A stretch of DNA of 55,659 nucleotides from an uncultured Muribaculaceae bacterium (GTDB lineage Bacteria; Bacteroidota; Bacteroidia; Bacteroidales; Muribaculaceae). How positions within the stretch are numbered: position 1 is the stretch's first letter; each line of letters begins with the position of its first letter. Below the pieces are notes generated by a model, which made no database searches, was not told the DNA's origin, and saw nothing but the letters and a program-made list of their open reading frames with translations. Shown piece by piece: positions 1 to 9,842 of this stretch. Location of the stretch: the NCBI GenBank assembly GCA_910585285.1, contig CAJUDL010000023.1, forward strand, positions 1 to 55,659. Reading direction: 5' to 3'. Made by a program: the position numbers and the translations under genes.

Positions 1-71
1 TGAAGGTCATCGCCCAGGCTGAGAATATTACCAATGCTCCGTTCTACGGATTGCTTTCTATATTGCAATAA
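1..71 (+). CDS. C-terminal end of an unidentified protein
   Basis: An open frame enters from the left edge (first full codon at position 3) and stops with TAA at 69-71. It encodes the last 22 residues of a protein ending in AENITNAPFYGLLSILQ. The fragment is too short to assign a family. It lies 42 nt upstream of the phosphoesterase gene on the same strand, so the two could share a transcript. Confidence 0.5.
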   Translation, partial: KVIAQAENITNAPFYGLLSILQ

Positions 72-113
72 ATAAGAAACTTAACATTATGTTTATTAAT
101 AAATAGTAACTAT

Positions 114-1952
114 ATGAGAATAAGTACTATAATTTTAATGACGGCAGTATTCGCTATTAACAATGCATATGCAGCCGTTGAAATGAATTTACCGGATAAA
201 GACGGCATGAACATTAAAGGTGTGGTATATTGCGGTTCAAATCCAGTAGAAGGTGTAACTGTCTCTGATGGTCTTAATGTCACAAGAACAGACGAGAATG
301 GTCATTACTATCTGAAGTCACAAAAATCAAAAGATTTTATTTTGATTTGTAATCCTCCCGGATATAGATTCAAAACTAAAGAAAAAATTTATCCTGATTT
401 CTATAGAAAAATTCAAAATCCTGATGATTTATCAATCATTGAGCAATTCGACTTCGAACTTATTGAAGATGACGGTAAACCTGAAGTCACTTTCTTTCTT
501 CCAGACATCCAAATCGCGAATATCAACTCCGATCTTAGTCAGTATGAAGACTATACAGTTCCTGATGTTAACAACATGATTGCAGATTATGAAGCTGCGG
601 GCAAACGTGTGATAATAGTTAATCTTGGCGATCAGTCTTGGAATACTTTTTGGGCTACGCATTCATTCGGCATCCCGCAGACTAAAAGACGTCTCGAATA
701 TCTTAAACCGACACATATGTATAATTGCATAGGCAATCATGACTATGACATCAAGGTTGCAGGCGACTGGGAAGGCGCTGCACTATACAGACAATATTGG
801 GGACCCACATATTACTCTTTCAATTCAAATGGAATCCATTACCTCGTACTCGACAATATGTTCTGGACAAACACTAATTTTGACGGTGCTTTTTCTCCCA
901 ATATAGATGATGATCAACTTTCCTGGATTAAGAAGGAAGTTGAAAATGTTTCAAACGACACACCACTCACTATATGTATGCATACTGCTTTGCTTACACA
1001 TCCTCAGTGTAATGAACCCAATGTTGAAAATACAATAAAATTTACTAAGGGTTATGGTTCATTTCTTTATAACAATATAAAACGTTTTAAGACTATTAAG
1101 CTATTTACAGGTCATGGTCATATATGCTTCACATCAAGCAAAGATCAGGTGACCGAATACAATGGACCATCTGTCAACGGTAGTCTCTATCATACAGGAA
1201 AAGTATTTAAAGGTAATATGATTGCCGGTGATGGAAGTTATGCTGCATACCGTGTCCTTGAGAACAAGGGAGATGACATAGAGATTTTTTATAAAGCAAT
1301 CAAATACTCTCGCGATTATCAATTCCGCGCCTATGACCTCAACAAATGTCATATTACTGGGAAGAAATATGCACCTCAGTATTCTAAACCAGAAGAGGTT
1401 GATGCATGGGCAAACAAATATGGTTATGGTAGTGACAACTATAATGAGGACGGCACTCCTAAACAGCCTAATCGAATATTAATCAATGTATTTAATTACA
1501 ATAAAAACTGGGAAATAGAAGTAGAAGAAAATGGTGTTAAACTTCAAGCAGACAGACTGAGTGGCTACGATCCATTGGTCATGATTTCAGATGGATGCAA
1601 AAGATGGCCCTCTGGCAAGAATCCTGGAAAGACAGGACATCTTTTCTGGGTACAAGCAAATACAGCCGATGCTCCTGTAAATATTACAGTTAAGGATGAA
1701 CACGGACGCGTATACCATAAGGTATTCAATCGTCCGCAAAATCTTGACATCAAAGAGTATCTCCAAGATGCAGCAGCTGTAACTACTTCGGGAGTGAATG
1801 AAGTTTTCTTTGGAGACTTAGACAAAGACGATGCCAATGCCCCCGAGGAATACTATACACTTACAGGTATACGCGTAGCTAAACCAAGTAATGGAATTTA
1901 CATTGTGCGCAAAGGAAGTAAAGCTGTAAAACGCATTTTCCGCAATAATTAA
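114..1952 (+). CDS. Secreted calcineurin-like metallophosphoesterase
   Basis: A 612-residue exported phosphoesterase. Residues 1-20 form a signal peptide ending AYA. Residues about 25-110 look like the small N-terminal beta domain (carboxypeptidase-regulatory/MetallophosN type) common in Bacteroidales members. The catalytic domain shows the dimetal motifs GDQSW (Asp173), GNHD (207-210) and GHGH (333-336). The first metal motif is DIQ rather than the classical DxH, a variant I recall from this subgroup. After a beta-rich C-terminal domain, the last ~30 residues (TGIRVAKPSNGIYIVRKG, then basic residues) resemble the type IX secretion sorting tail also seen at 37160-38905. The substrate cannot be read from sequence; phosphomonoesters or phosphodiesters released from nutrients are typical. 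The ATG at 114 directly precedes the signal peptide. Confidence 0.85.
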   Translation: MRISTIILMTAVFAINNAYAAVEMNLPDKDGMNIKGVVYCGSNPVEGVTVSDGLNVTRTDENGHYYLKSQKSKDFILICNPPGYRFKTKEKIYPDFYRKIQNPDDLSIIEQFDFELIEDDGKPEVTFFLPDIQIANINSDLSQYEDYTVPDVNNMIADYEAAGKRVIIVNLGDQSWNTFWATHSFGIPQTKRRLEYLKPTHMYNCIGNHDYDIKVAGDWEGAALYRQYWGPTYYSFNSNGIHYLVLDNMFWTNTNFDGAFSPNIDDDQLSWIKKEVENVSNDTPLTICMHTALLTHPQCNEPNVENTIKFTKGYGSFLYNNIKRFKTIKLFTGHGHICFTSSKDQVTEYNGPSVNGSLYHTGKVFKGNMIAGDGSYAAYRVLENKGDDIEIFYKAIKYSRDYQFRAYDLNKCHITGKKYAPQYSKPEEVDAWANKYGYGSDNYNEDGTPKQPNRILINVFNYNKNWEIEVEENGVKLQADRLSGYDPLVMISDGCKRWPSGKNPGKTGHLFWVQANTADAPVNITVKDEHGRVYHKVFNRPQNLDIKEYLQDAAAVTTSGVNEVFFGDLDKDDANAPEEYYTLTGIRVAKPSNGIYIVRKGSKAVKRIFRNN

Positions 1953-2011
1953 AAACCAGTCAATTCCCTTCCTAACACTTCCTATATTCAATTATAAATA
2001 CTATTTTGATT

Positions 2012-2052
2012 TTCCCATGCTTGCTGCATATTTCACGTTGCAAGCATGGGAA
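2012..2052. terminator. Strong hairpin after the phosphoesterase gene
   Basis: A perfect 13-bp inverted repeat (TTCCCATGCTTGC at 2012-2024 and its complement at 2040-2052) encloses a 15-nt loop. It sits 60 nt past the phosphoesterase stop, where a transcription end is expected. It lacks a long U tract, so termination is inferred. Confidence 0.5.
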
Positions 2053-2068
2053 TATCATCTGACTAAAA

Positions 2069-2129
2069 ATAGTCGTAGTTTGAACTATTATCGCAGGATT
2101 TAGCGCATAACAGTCGTAAGTACGACTAT
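2069..2129. promoter_or_regulatory. Overlapping inverted repeats upstream of the GH31 gene
   Basis: The word AGTCGTA occurs directly at 2071-2077 and 2112-2118, and inverted as TACGACT at 2121-2127. The inverted copy can pair either with the distant copy (9 bp, 2069-2077 with 2121-2129) or with the adjacent copy (7 bp, 2112-2118 with 2121-2127). The element lies in the 5' region of the GH31 gene and could be a regulator site or a mutually exclusive RNA structure. Nothing else was recognised in 1953-2250. Confidence 0.3.
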
Positions 2130-2250
2130 GGAAGAATTGTCTCTTGCCGCTCAGGTGTTCTATAACATATATATGTCTTTAGTACACCCGGTGTATTTAC
2201 GCGTCTTAGAATAAACAGACCCAAAATTGGACTTATCTAACATGACGCAC

Positions 2251-4836
2251 ATGAAAGCTCTATCCATCCGCAAGCTTCTCGCAGGCTTGACAATTATCTT
2301 ATTCTCCCTTCCTTCTCTCGGGAATGAAAACACGCTGACGGACGGTGTGGTTTATCAAGACAAACATGTCCGTTTCACTGTCGTAACCGACGGACTGATA
2401 CGCATGGAGTATTCTCCAAACGGGAAATTCATAGACGATAAATCGTTTCTGGCTGTTTGCCGCCGATATCCGAAATCTTCAGCCCAAATCAACACGGAGG
2501 GGAAAACAATCGTTGTCTCTACACCGAAAATGACACTTCGTTACTTAAAAAACTCGGGTGCATTCACCAGCGATAATCTTTCCATAGAATCAGCCGGGAG
2601 AATGAAACCTTTCAAATGGCATCCGGGTATGGAACAGAAACAGAATCTTCTCGGCACTACTCGCACTCTTGATCAATGGGACGGATCAGACATAATGAAA
2701 AAAGGCGACGACGGCAAACGCCATCCCGTGCCGGCACATCTTGATAATGGACTTCTTGCACGAGATGGATGGACCCTAATAGATGACTCCAGAAATTTTC
2801 TCTTTGATAATGACCCCCAGATGGAATGGGTCAAAACACGGAAAACAAAGAAAGGCTCACAAGACTGGTATTTCATGGCATATGGAAACGACTATAAATC
2901 CGCTCTAATGGATTTCTCTACCATATCAGGCAAGATTCCTCTGCCTCCACGATATGCATTCGGATACTGGTGGTCGAGATGGTGGGCATATTCTGAACAT
3001 GAATTCAAACAACTTATAAAGAATTTCGAAGATTACCGGATCCCTCTCGAGGTGTTGGTAATAGATATGGACTGGCATTATACAGATGAAGCACATGGTG
3101 GATGGACCGGATGGACCTGGAACGACTGGCTATTCCCCGACCATAAAAGATTTCTAAACAATCTTCGAGACAAGAACCTTAAAGTGACGATGAACCTTCA
3201 TCCGGCTTCGGGCATCAAAAAATTCGAGTCTACATATCCGGAGATAGCGAGGGAGAACGGCATCAATCCCGCTACGGGGAAAGACGTGAAATGGGTATCT
3301 TCCGACAAACGTTTTATCAACAGCGTGTTCCGGCATATCCTAAACCCGATGACAGATGATGGCGTAACATTCTGGTGGCTTGACTGGCAACAGGACCCAT
3401 ACGATTCTAAAATAGATAGTCTCAGCAATACCTGGTGGCTCAATTACACGTTTTTCACAAAAATGGAAAGAGAGAGTAAAAAACGCCCGCTCATCTATCA
3501 TCGTTGGGGCGGTCTCGGCAACCACCGCTATCAGATCGGCTTTTCAGGCGACAATTATGCGACATGGAAATCTCTCGATTTTCTGCCGGACTTCACTTCA
3601 AAAGCATCGAACGTATGTTATGGATTCTGGAGCCATGACCTCGGAGGCCACTACATGGCAGCAGGAGACACTGTCACCGATACGGAGCTATACGTTCGAT
3701 CGATGCAATTCGGTACATTCGCGCCAATAATGCGCACTCATTCCAATAAAAACGCAAAACTTATCAAAGAGCCGTGGAACCATGATGTAGCCACAATAAA
3801 TGCAATCCGCGATGCAATCCGCGAACGTTACCGTCTCGTGCCTTATATTTACACTATGGCACGCAAAAGTCACGACACATCAGTGTCTTTGTGCCGACCG
3901 ATGTATTATGACTATCCTGATGAGGAGCAGGCATATACGATAAAGAACCAGTATATGTTCGGCGACAACATGATTGTCCGTCCCATAACCGCTCCAGGAA
4001 CCAACGGATATTCAGAAGTGGAAATATGGCTTCCGCAAGGAGAATGGTATGAAAGAGCTACGGGCACTCTGCTGCCAGGAGGCAAAATCTATCATCGCAG
4101 GTTCAATCTTACGGAAGTTCCCGTTTACATCAAGGCAGGATCTGTGATTCCCATTCATGCAGAAGATGAAAGTTCTCTTAACCGCAACGACGCTCCCATT
4201 GCGTTTATCGTGTATCCCGGAGGCAACGGCAAGTTCAATCTTTACGAAGACAACGGCAATGATCAGGAATATGACAACAGACATGCCTTCACAGAAGTAG
4301 AAAGCCGGAACGACGGGCACGTACTATCTTTCACCATATCACCTCGCAAAGGTGAATACGATGGAATTCCATCAAGCCGAATTTTCGAGTTAAGAATTCC
4401 CGCTACAATTCGTCCGTTAAAAGTTACTGTCGATGGCACTGAATCATCTTATGAATATATTCCTGAACGTCTTGAGGTTGCCATCCGCATTCCTGAAAAG
4501 AATTGCAACTTGCAAAGAAATATTGTGGTGGAATTCCCTGACAATCATGTTATAGCCGACGGCACCATAGGCAATATGAAAAGATACGTGGAAACGTTCG
4601 GGGAATTAAAAAACAAATATGCAAGACTTAGGGTTAATGAAGAATTCGGCTCAATGGCTACCATTTATGAGGCATTAGAGTATTTCCCGGAACGCAACAC
4701 GGAACTTATCGACCAGTTCCGAGAAAGATTCTCTCGCATCACTGAAATCGCAAACAATCAGGAAATGAGTGATAAAGCACGCTCTTGGTTCCTTAAAAAT
4801 TTAGACAGCAATGCGGATTCCGATAAAAAACCATGA
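2251..4836 (+). CDS. GH31 family exported alpha-glycosidase
   Basis: An 861-residue secreted glycoside hydrolase family 31 enzyme, likely releasing alpha-linked glucose, xylose or a related sugar from non-reducing ends. The N-terminal galactose-mutarotase-like domain (about 30-230) precedes the TIM barrel. The barrel carries the nucleophile motif WWLDWQQD (Asp378) and the acid/base motif FSGDN (Asp434). Beta-sandwich domains follow from about 600, including the segment YPGGNGKFNLYEDNGND (DUF5110-like). The last ~90 residues are helical and unassigned. The open frame begins at a TTG at 2227, but ATGs at 2242 and 2251 are better. I chose 2251 because MKALSIRKLLAGLTIILF is a compact signal peptide. 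The subfamily and true substrate are not resolved; alpha-glucosidase, alpha-xylosidase and alpha-N-acetylgalactosaminidase are all known in GH31. Confidence 0.88.
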   Translation: MKALSIRKLLAGLTIILFSLPSLGNENTLTDGVVYQDKHVRFTVVTDGLIRMEYSPNGKFIDDKSFLAVCRRYPKSSAQINTEGKTIVVSTPKMTLRYLKNSGAFTSDNLSIESAGRMKPFKWHPGMEQKQNLLGTTRTLDQWDGSDIMKKGDDGKRHPVPAHLDNGLLARDGWTLIDDSRNFLFDNDPQMEWVKTRKTKKGSQDWYFMAYGNDYKSALMDFSTISGKIPLPPRYAFGYWWSRWWAYSEHEFKQLIKNFEDYRIPLEVLVIDMDWHYTDEAHGGWTGWTWNDWLFPDHKRFLNNLRDKNLKVTMNLHPASGIKKFESTYPEIARENGINPATGKDVKWVSSDKRFINSVFRHILNPMTDDGVTFWWLDWQQDPYDSKIDSLSNTWWLNYTFFTKMERESKKRPLIYHRWGGLGNHRYQIGFSGDNYATWKSLDFLPDFTSKASNVCYGFWSHDLGGHYMAAGDTVTDTELYVRSMQFGTFAPIMRTHSNKNAKLIKEPWNHDVATINAIRDAIRERYRLVPYIYTMARKSHDTSVSLCRPMYYDYPDEEQAYTIKNQYMFGDNMIVRPITAPGTNGYSEVEIWLPQGEWYERATGTLLPGGKIYHRRFNLTEVPVYIKAGSVIPIHAEDESSLNRNDAPIAFIVYPGGNGKFNLYEDNGNDQEYDNRHAFTEVESRNDGHVLSFTISPRKGEYDGIPSSRIFELRIPATIRPLKVTVDGTESSYEYIPERLEVAIRIPEKNCNLQRNIVVEFPDNHVIADGTIGNMKRYVETFGELKNKYARLRVNEEFGSMATIYEALEYFPERNTELIDQFRERFSRITEIANNQEMSDKARSWFLKNLDSNADSDKKP

Positions 4837-4873
4837 TGTTTCCAGATTCACGGATTTTTTGTAAATTCGCGAT

Positions 4874-5467
4874 ATGGACTTCAAAAAAGAAATACCGTCA
4901 GAAGCTGACCTTATCGCACGTCTTCGGGAGGGATCCGTCGAAGCGTTCGACCAGCTATACAATCTCTATTATCGGCGCATCTACGGCTATTGCCTTAGTT
5001 TCACCAAATCGAGGAAAGACACGGAGGATATTGTGCAGGAAGTATTCATCAAGCTTTGGCTCACACGTGAAGACATCAACACTACCGAATCCGTCGGCAA
5101 CTATCTTTTCAGTATAGCCCACAACAAGCTTATAAGTGCCTTCCGCAGCAATATCTATTCTCCCCATTTCGAAGATTATCTCGATTATTGCGACACACTT
5201 GGCAGTGAAGACTACTGTATGGTGGAATATAAAGAGTTTGTCATGGCTGTGGAAAAGGGAATTTCTTCTCTTCCTCCCATGCAGCAACGTATCGTACGGT
5301 TGTCGAAATTCGCAAATATGTCTAATCAGGATATTGCAAATCTTTTCAACATAAGCGTTCAAACAGTTAAAAACCAACTTGTCACCGCATTGAAAAAGAT
5401 TCGCAGTCATCTCGATTCAAGACAATTTATGATCTTATTGATTTCTATAATCCTATCATCAGATTGA
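4874..5467 (+). CDS. ECF-type RNA polymerase sigma factor (FecI-like)
   Basis: A 197-residue sigma-70 family factor of the extracytoplasmic-function class. Region 2 spans about residues 20-90 (FDQLYNLYYRRIYGYCLSF, then DTEDIVQEVFIKLW). Region 4 is near 125-180, with the helix-turn-helix NQDIANLFNISVQTVKNQL. There is no region 3. The next gene, 22 nt downstream, is a FecR anti-sigma factor, followed by an STN-bearing SusC. That is the standard order for Bacteroidales sigma/anti-sigma control of an outer-membrane transporter, so the sigma factor most likely activates 6595-14125. A weak -7-like box, TAAATTCG, at 4862-4869 is only 4 nt from the ATG. Confidence 0.93.
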   Translation: MDFKKEIPSEADLIARLREGSVEAFDQLYNLYYRRIYGYCLSFTKSRKDTEDIVQEVFIKLWLTREDINTTESVGNYLFSIAHNKLISAFRSNIYSPHFEDYLDYCDTLGSEDYCMVEYKEFVMAVEKGISSLPPMQQRIVRLSKFANMSNQDIANLFNISVQTVKNQLVTALKKIRSHLDSRQFMILLISIILSSD

Positions 5468-5489
5468 ACCTCTCCAATATTTTCAACAT

Positions 5490-6461
5490 ATGCCAGAAAT
5501 GAAAGACCTTATCAGAAGATATCGGGAAAATTCTCTAAGCTGCGAAGACATGCAACGTCTCCGCAGTATGTTAGAAACAGCATCCCCCGAAGAATTTAAT
5601 AACGCGCTTACAGAAGATTGGGAAAGTTACAATTACAAAACCGATGCCGATTGCGAAGCGCAAAAAGAGAATATCCTCGAAGAGATTCACGCGGCTCTGG
5701 ATTTAAGAAACAACAGACACGACAAAAAAACTTTATGGAACGTCCTGCGCAATGTGGCTGCCCTTCTGTTGCCATTTTTCATGATCGCCACCTTTTATTA
5801 TTATATCCATTCCGGATCAGAACCTTCGCTGATGGCTGTCGCTACTGAAAAAGGAGAAAGGGCAAATGTCTCTCTTCCCGATGGAAGCAAAATTTTCCTT
5901 AACGGATCCTCTTCGCTGGTTTATGATGCCGACGCATTCGCTCGCGGAGACAGAAATGTAGAACTCAGCGGTGAGGCATTATTCAATATTGCAAAAGATC
6001 AATCCCATCCATTTGAAGTCAAGGCGAAGGGATTGACGGTAACTGTGAAAGGCACCGTCTTTAACCTTAATGTTGTGCCTGACGAACCGGATGCCACCCT
6101 ATATCTGGAAAGCGGGCTTGTAAGCCTTCATTCAATAAAGGATAATAAATACGTTTCTGTCACTCCGGGTCAAAAAGCAGTGTTAAATTACGCAAGTGGA
6201 GACATTACCATTGAAAAAACCGGAGAAAACGAAAACATACTTGCGTGGCACCAGAAGAAACTCTTTTTCAATGATGAAAGTCTGGCAAAAGTTCTGACAA
6301 CCATAGGGAAATATTATGGCAAAAAAATAACCATATCCGGCTCATCAGAAAATATGGTTGACCAAGAGCTTTTTACAGGCATGATCCCCACTGACAACCT
6401 ACAGCTCTCCATTGAGGAAATAGAACGTATATTCCACATAAAACTAAAAATAGAAGACTAA
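5490..6461 (+). CDS. FecR-family anti-sigma factor
   Basis: A 323-residue inner-membrane regulator. Residues 1-80 form the cytoplasmic sigma-binding part, one transmembrane helix spans about 86-106 (NVAALLLPFFMIATFYYYI), and the periplasmic FecR domain covers about 115-220 (RANVSLPDGSKIFLNGSS). A DUF4974-type C-terminal domain follows (about 250-323, KLFFNDESLAKVLTTIGKYY). It is expected to hold the neighbouring ECF sigma factor inactive until the STN domain of the transporter at 6595 signals through the periplasm. The gene is followed by a clear terminator, so sigma and anti-sigma form a two-gene operon separate from SusCD. Confidence 0.93.
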   Translation: MPEMKDLIRRYRENSLSCEDMQRLRSMLETASPEEFNNALTEDWESYNYKTDADCEAQKENILEEIHAALDLRNNRHDKKTLWNVLRNVAALLLPFFMIATFYYYIHSGSEPSLMAVATEKGERANVSLPDGSKIFLNGSSSLVYDADAFARGDRNVELSGEALFNIAKDQSHPFEVKAKGLTVTVKGTVFNLNVVPDEPDATLYLESGLVSLHSIKDNKYVSVTPGQKAVLNYASGDITIEKTGENENILAWHQKKLFFNDESLAKVLTTIGKYYGKKITISGSSENMVDQELFTGMIPTDNLQLSIEEIERIFHIKLKIED

Positions 6462-6482
6462 CACTCCAGTAAAGAATGTACT

Positions 6483-6530
6483 TATCCCCCGCGACATGTT
6501 TAACAACATATCACGGGGGATAGTACTTTT
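6483..6530 (+). terminator. Terminator of the sigma/anti-sigma operon
   Basis: The stem TATCCCCCG (6483-6491) pairs with CGGGGGATA (6514-6522), with additional inner pairing, and is followed by ACTTTTATT. It lies 22 nt after the FecR stop codon. Confidence 0.75.
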
Positions 6531-6594
6531 ATTCCCGTATGCGTCCTAACTTACATAAACGTATCCACAATAAATCAGATTAACTCTTAACCTT

Positions 6595-9500
6595 ATGAAC
6601 CGATTGAAAAACGTGCTTTTGCATATCCTATGCATCTTGTGCATATCAATGTCGGCAATGACAGCGATGGCTCAAGATGCGAAAGTGAACATCGACATTC
6701 ATGATGCCACTCTTAAAAGTCTGTTGAAAACGATTGAGAAAAAGACAAATTATCATTTTTCATACAATAGTGCGGACATTTCGCGCGTTCAGCACATCAC
6801 TCTACGCGTCACAAACACCAGCGTGTCTTCAATACTTGACAGAGTCTTGGCAAAAACAGGACTCACTTATTATATGATGTCAAGTGAGATCATAGCGATC
6901 TCAACCCAAGTGAAAGAAGCCAATTCCAAGGCCATAGAGACATCCGACATTAGCGGCAAGATACTGGATGAAAACGGAGAGCCCGCCATAGGAGCGACAG
7001 TGGCTGTAAGCGGCACAAACAATGTTGCCGTTACAAATGCCGATGGCGAATTTCACCTAAACAATGTCAAAAAAGGTGACAAGCTCAACGTTACCTACTT
7101 CGGCTATGACCAGACTCAGGTAAAGGTAAAGAATTTCTCACCGATAAACCTTTCTCTCTCACCTTCGGCATCTAATCTTAACGAACTGGTCGTAATCGGA
7201 TACGGAGCCACAGAGCGCAAACGAGTCACTACCGCCATCTCTACGGTAAAAGGAGAGGATCTTCTGCAAGGTGTCGGTGGATCCACTATCGCTACGGCAA
7301 TAAAAAGCAAAATTCCCGGACTTGTCATAGATTGCACCAACAACCCTAACGGAGTGCCCGTCTTCCAGCTTCGAGGCGTGGCTTCTGTAAAGGGAAGTTC
7401 CGGTCCGCTCATCGTGATTGATGGAATTCCCGGAGGAGACCTGCGCTCCATAAACCAGGAAGACATCGAATCAATAGACGTTCTGAAAGATGCTTCGGCA
7501 GGTGCTATTTACGGCACGCGAGCTGCTGGCGGCGTAATCATAGTCACAACCCACAATGGTAAAAGCGGACGCGTAAAAGCTACGTTTACCAATGAGTTTT
7601 CGATTGATCATCTGCGCAAGCGTCCGGAAATGCTAACTGCGGAGGAATATATAACCGAATTCGTAGACAACGGATACGGAGCCAATTATGGCTATGCCAC
7701 CAACTGGTATGACGAAATGATCAATGACAACGCATTCTCCCACAAGCATACTCTGACACTTACAGGAGGAAGCGATAAAGCAAATGTATATGCGTCTCTG
7801 ATGTATGGCGATGACAATGGCATAATCAAGAAAAACTCCCGTACCGACTATTCGGGACGTATAAATGCCAATTTCAATCTCTTCAAAAAGCATCTTGAAC
7901 TCAACATCCGCATGCAGGTAAGGAGATCCACCCGTGAGAATTTCGGAAGCAATTCAGGATTATACACCGCAATGCAGGCAAACCCCACAATTCCTCTGAT
8001 GGATCCTGACAACCCCGGTCAGTATAATGTCGACAACTATGGCCTTACGGGCACCAACACAAGTCCTGTAGCCGATATAATGTATCGCGACGGACGCACC
8101 ACCGACCAGTGGATAACAGGTATTGGCACCTTAAAATATCATGTAATAAAAGGACTTGACCTGATAGGCACCGCCAACATTGACCTGCGGGAGAGCCGCA
8201 CATGGCTATGGTGGGATCCGTTGCACCGGTCAATGCGCGACACCAGCAAGAACGGCAAAGGCTCGCAGTCATTCGGTCGCGACAGATACAACTCGTATGA
8301 AGCCTATGCTTCATATAAACTCGACTTCTTTGACCGCCATCATCTTGATGCCGTTGCCGGATGGAGTTTCAACGAGAACCATGGCGACTCTTTTGAAGCT
8401 TCCAATTCAGACTTCACGGTGGAAGGTATCGGACCATGGAACATCGGGGAAGGGGGAGATCTTAAAGAAGGTCTCGCTTCAATGGCATCATCAAAAGATA
8501 CCAGACAAAGACTCATTGCATTTTTCGGAAGGGTGAATTATTCATATGACGACAAATACCTCTTCATGGCATCATTCCGACGTGAAGGATCCTCAAAATT
8601 CGGTCCTGAACATCGGTTCGGTAACTTCTGGGCTGTCTCCGGAGGATGGCGCATAAACCGAGAATCCTGGCTTAAAGATGTAACATGGTTAAATGACCTT
8701 AAGATACGTCTGGGCTATGGCGTAACTGGGAATAACGGTATTCCAGCCGGCATTTACACTCCGGTAGTAGGATATTACGGTGATTTCCCCGTAAACGGTG
8801 AATGGATTCATGCATACGGCACAGGCGCCAGCTTCAACCAGAGCATAAAATGGGAAGAAAAGACCGAATTCAACGCAGGATTGGATTTCTCCCTTTTCAA
8901 TGGTCGTCTTTGGGGACGATTCGACTGGTACAGGCGCAAGGTAAATGATCTGGTGTATTCTGCACTTGTTCCTCTTCCTGACTATATGTACGACCATTGT
9001 TACAAAAACATTGGAGCTCTCTCCAACACCGGTTGGGAACTTGAGCTCGGGGGAACCATCCTACAGACACATGGATTCAAATGGAACACTGCGTTACGTC
9101 TGTCAGGAAATAAATCCAAGATATCTCGCCTCGGCGATGAGGGGTCGTATATGGATTCTTCCGCACTGCCCGCTCCGGGAAGCCCTGGAAGCGTGATGCG
9201 CATCTCTGCGCAGTCAAACATCGGTCAATACTGGCTCTATCGCTTCGCCGGTCTGTCGGACGAAGGAAAATGGATGATCTATGACAAAGACAATAATATT
9301 GTTCCTGCCAACTCCACCTATCTGAAAGCTGAAAACAGAGTTTTCATGGGGAATGCAATTCCAAAATGCATGCTATCGATGGATCATTCATTCTCCTACC
9401 GACATTTCGACCTAAGCCTTCAGTTCCACTCTTGGCTTGACTTCGACATCTATAATGCCAATGCAATGTATAACGGAATCCGGACAAAAACAGGAACCAA

Positions 9501-9822
9501 CGTATTGCGCGACTGGTATTACGACCATAAGGAAATAAAAGACGGAGACCATGTCCTGACCGATTATTTCCTTGAAGACGGCTCATTCCTGAAAATAGAT
9601 GCCATAACACTTGGATATACACTGCCGATGCAGAAATGGACAAAAGACTATCTCCAATCGCTACGATTCTATTTCACGGCACGCGATGTGGCATGCTGGA
9701 CAAATTATAGTGGATACAACCCCGAGGTAACAGCCACCGGCCTTTTCCCGGGTACAGAACTTCCCAACATCGGTTATCCAATGGCAGCACGCTTCACATT
9801 CGGGATACAGATGAATTTCTAA
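6595..9822 (+). CDS. SusC/RagA-type TonB-dependent outer-membrane transporter with STN domain
   Basis: A 1075-residue outer-membrane importer. After a signal peptide (about 1-26), residues about 30-105 form an STN domain (DATLKSLLKTIEKKTNYHFSY), the module that talks to FecR proteins. A carboxypeptidase-like beta domain follows (about 119-195, GKILDENGEPAIGATVAVSG). The TonB plug contains VVIGYG and, further on, DVLKDASAGAIYGTRAAGGV. The remainder is a 22-strand barrel ending in phenylalanine (FTFGIQMNF), as usual for outer-membrane proteins. It forms a complex with the SusD protein 20 nt downstream and imports oligomers too large for porins. The STN domain and the FecI/FecR pair just upstream imply substrate-dependent self-induction. 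The ligand may be peptide rather than glycan, since a subtilisin is in the same operon. Confidence 0.95.
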   Translation: MNRLKNVLLHILCILCISMSAMTAMAQDAKVNIDIHDATLKSLLKTIEKKTNYHFSYNSADISRVQHITLRVTNTSVSSILDRVLAKTGLTYYMMSSEIIAISTQVKEANSKAIETSDISGKILDENGEPAIGATVAVSGTNNVAVTNADGEFHLNNVKKGDKLNVTYFGYDQTQVKVKNFSPINLSLSPSASNLNELVVIGYGATERKRVTTAISTVKGEDLLQGVGGSTIATAIKSKIPGLVIDCTNNPNGVPVFQLRGVASVKGSSGPLIVIDGIPGGDLRSINQEDIESIDVLKDASAGAIYGTRAAGGVIIVTTHNGKSGRVKATFTNEFSIDHLRKRPEMLTAEEYITEFVDNGYGANYGYATNWYDEMINDNAFSHKHTLTLTGGSDKANVYASLMYGDDNGIIKKNSRTDYSGRINANFNLFKKHLELNIRMQVRRSTRENFGSNSGLYTAMQANPTIPLMDPDNPGQYNVDNYGLTGTNTSPVADIMYRDGRTTDQWITGIGTLKYHVIKGLDLIGTANIDLRESRTWLWWDPLHRSMRDTSKNGKGSQSFGRDRYNSYEAYASYKLDFFDRHHLDAVAGWSFNENHGDSFEASNSDFTVEGIGPWNIGEGGDLKEGLASMASSKDTRQRLIAFFGRVNYSYDDKYLFMASFRREGSSKFGPEHRFGNFWAVSGGWRINRESWLKDVTWLNDLKIRLGYGVTGNNGIPAGIYTPVVGYYGDFPVNGEWIHAYGTGASFNQSIKWEEKTEFNAGLDFSLFNGRLWGRFDWYRRKVNDLVYSALVPLPDYMYDHCYKNIGALSNTGWELELGGTILQTHGFKWNTALRLSGNKSKISRLGDEGSYMDSSALPAPGSPGSVMRISAQSNIGQYWLYRFAGLSDEGKWMIYDKDNNIVPANSTYLKAENRVFMGNAIPKCMLSMDHSFSYRHFDLSLQFHSWLDFDIYNANAMYNGIRTKTGTNVLRDWYYDHKEIKDGDHVLTDYFLEDGSFLKIDAITLGYTLPMQKWTKDYLQSLRFYFTARDVACWTNYSGYNPEVTATGLFPGTELPNIGYPMAARFTFGIQMNF

Positions 9823-9842
9823 CCGCAGTCAAATACAAAAAA

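Noticed and set aside
4833..5117. Plus-strand open frame starting before the sigma factor
   Set aside because: It overlaps the ECF sigma gene in another frame, and its translation is low-complexity.
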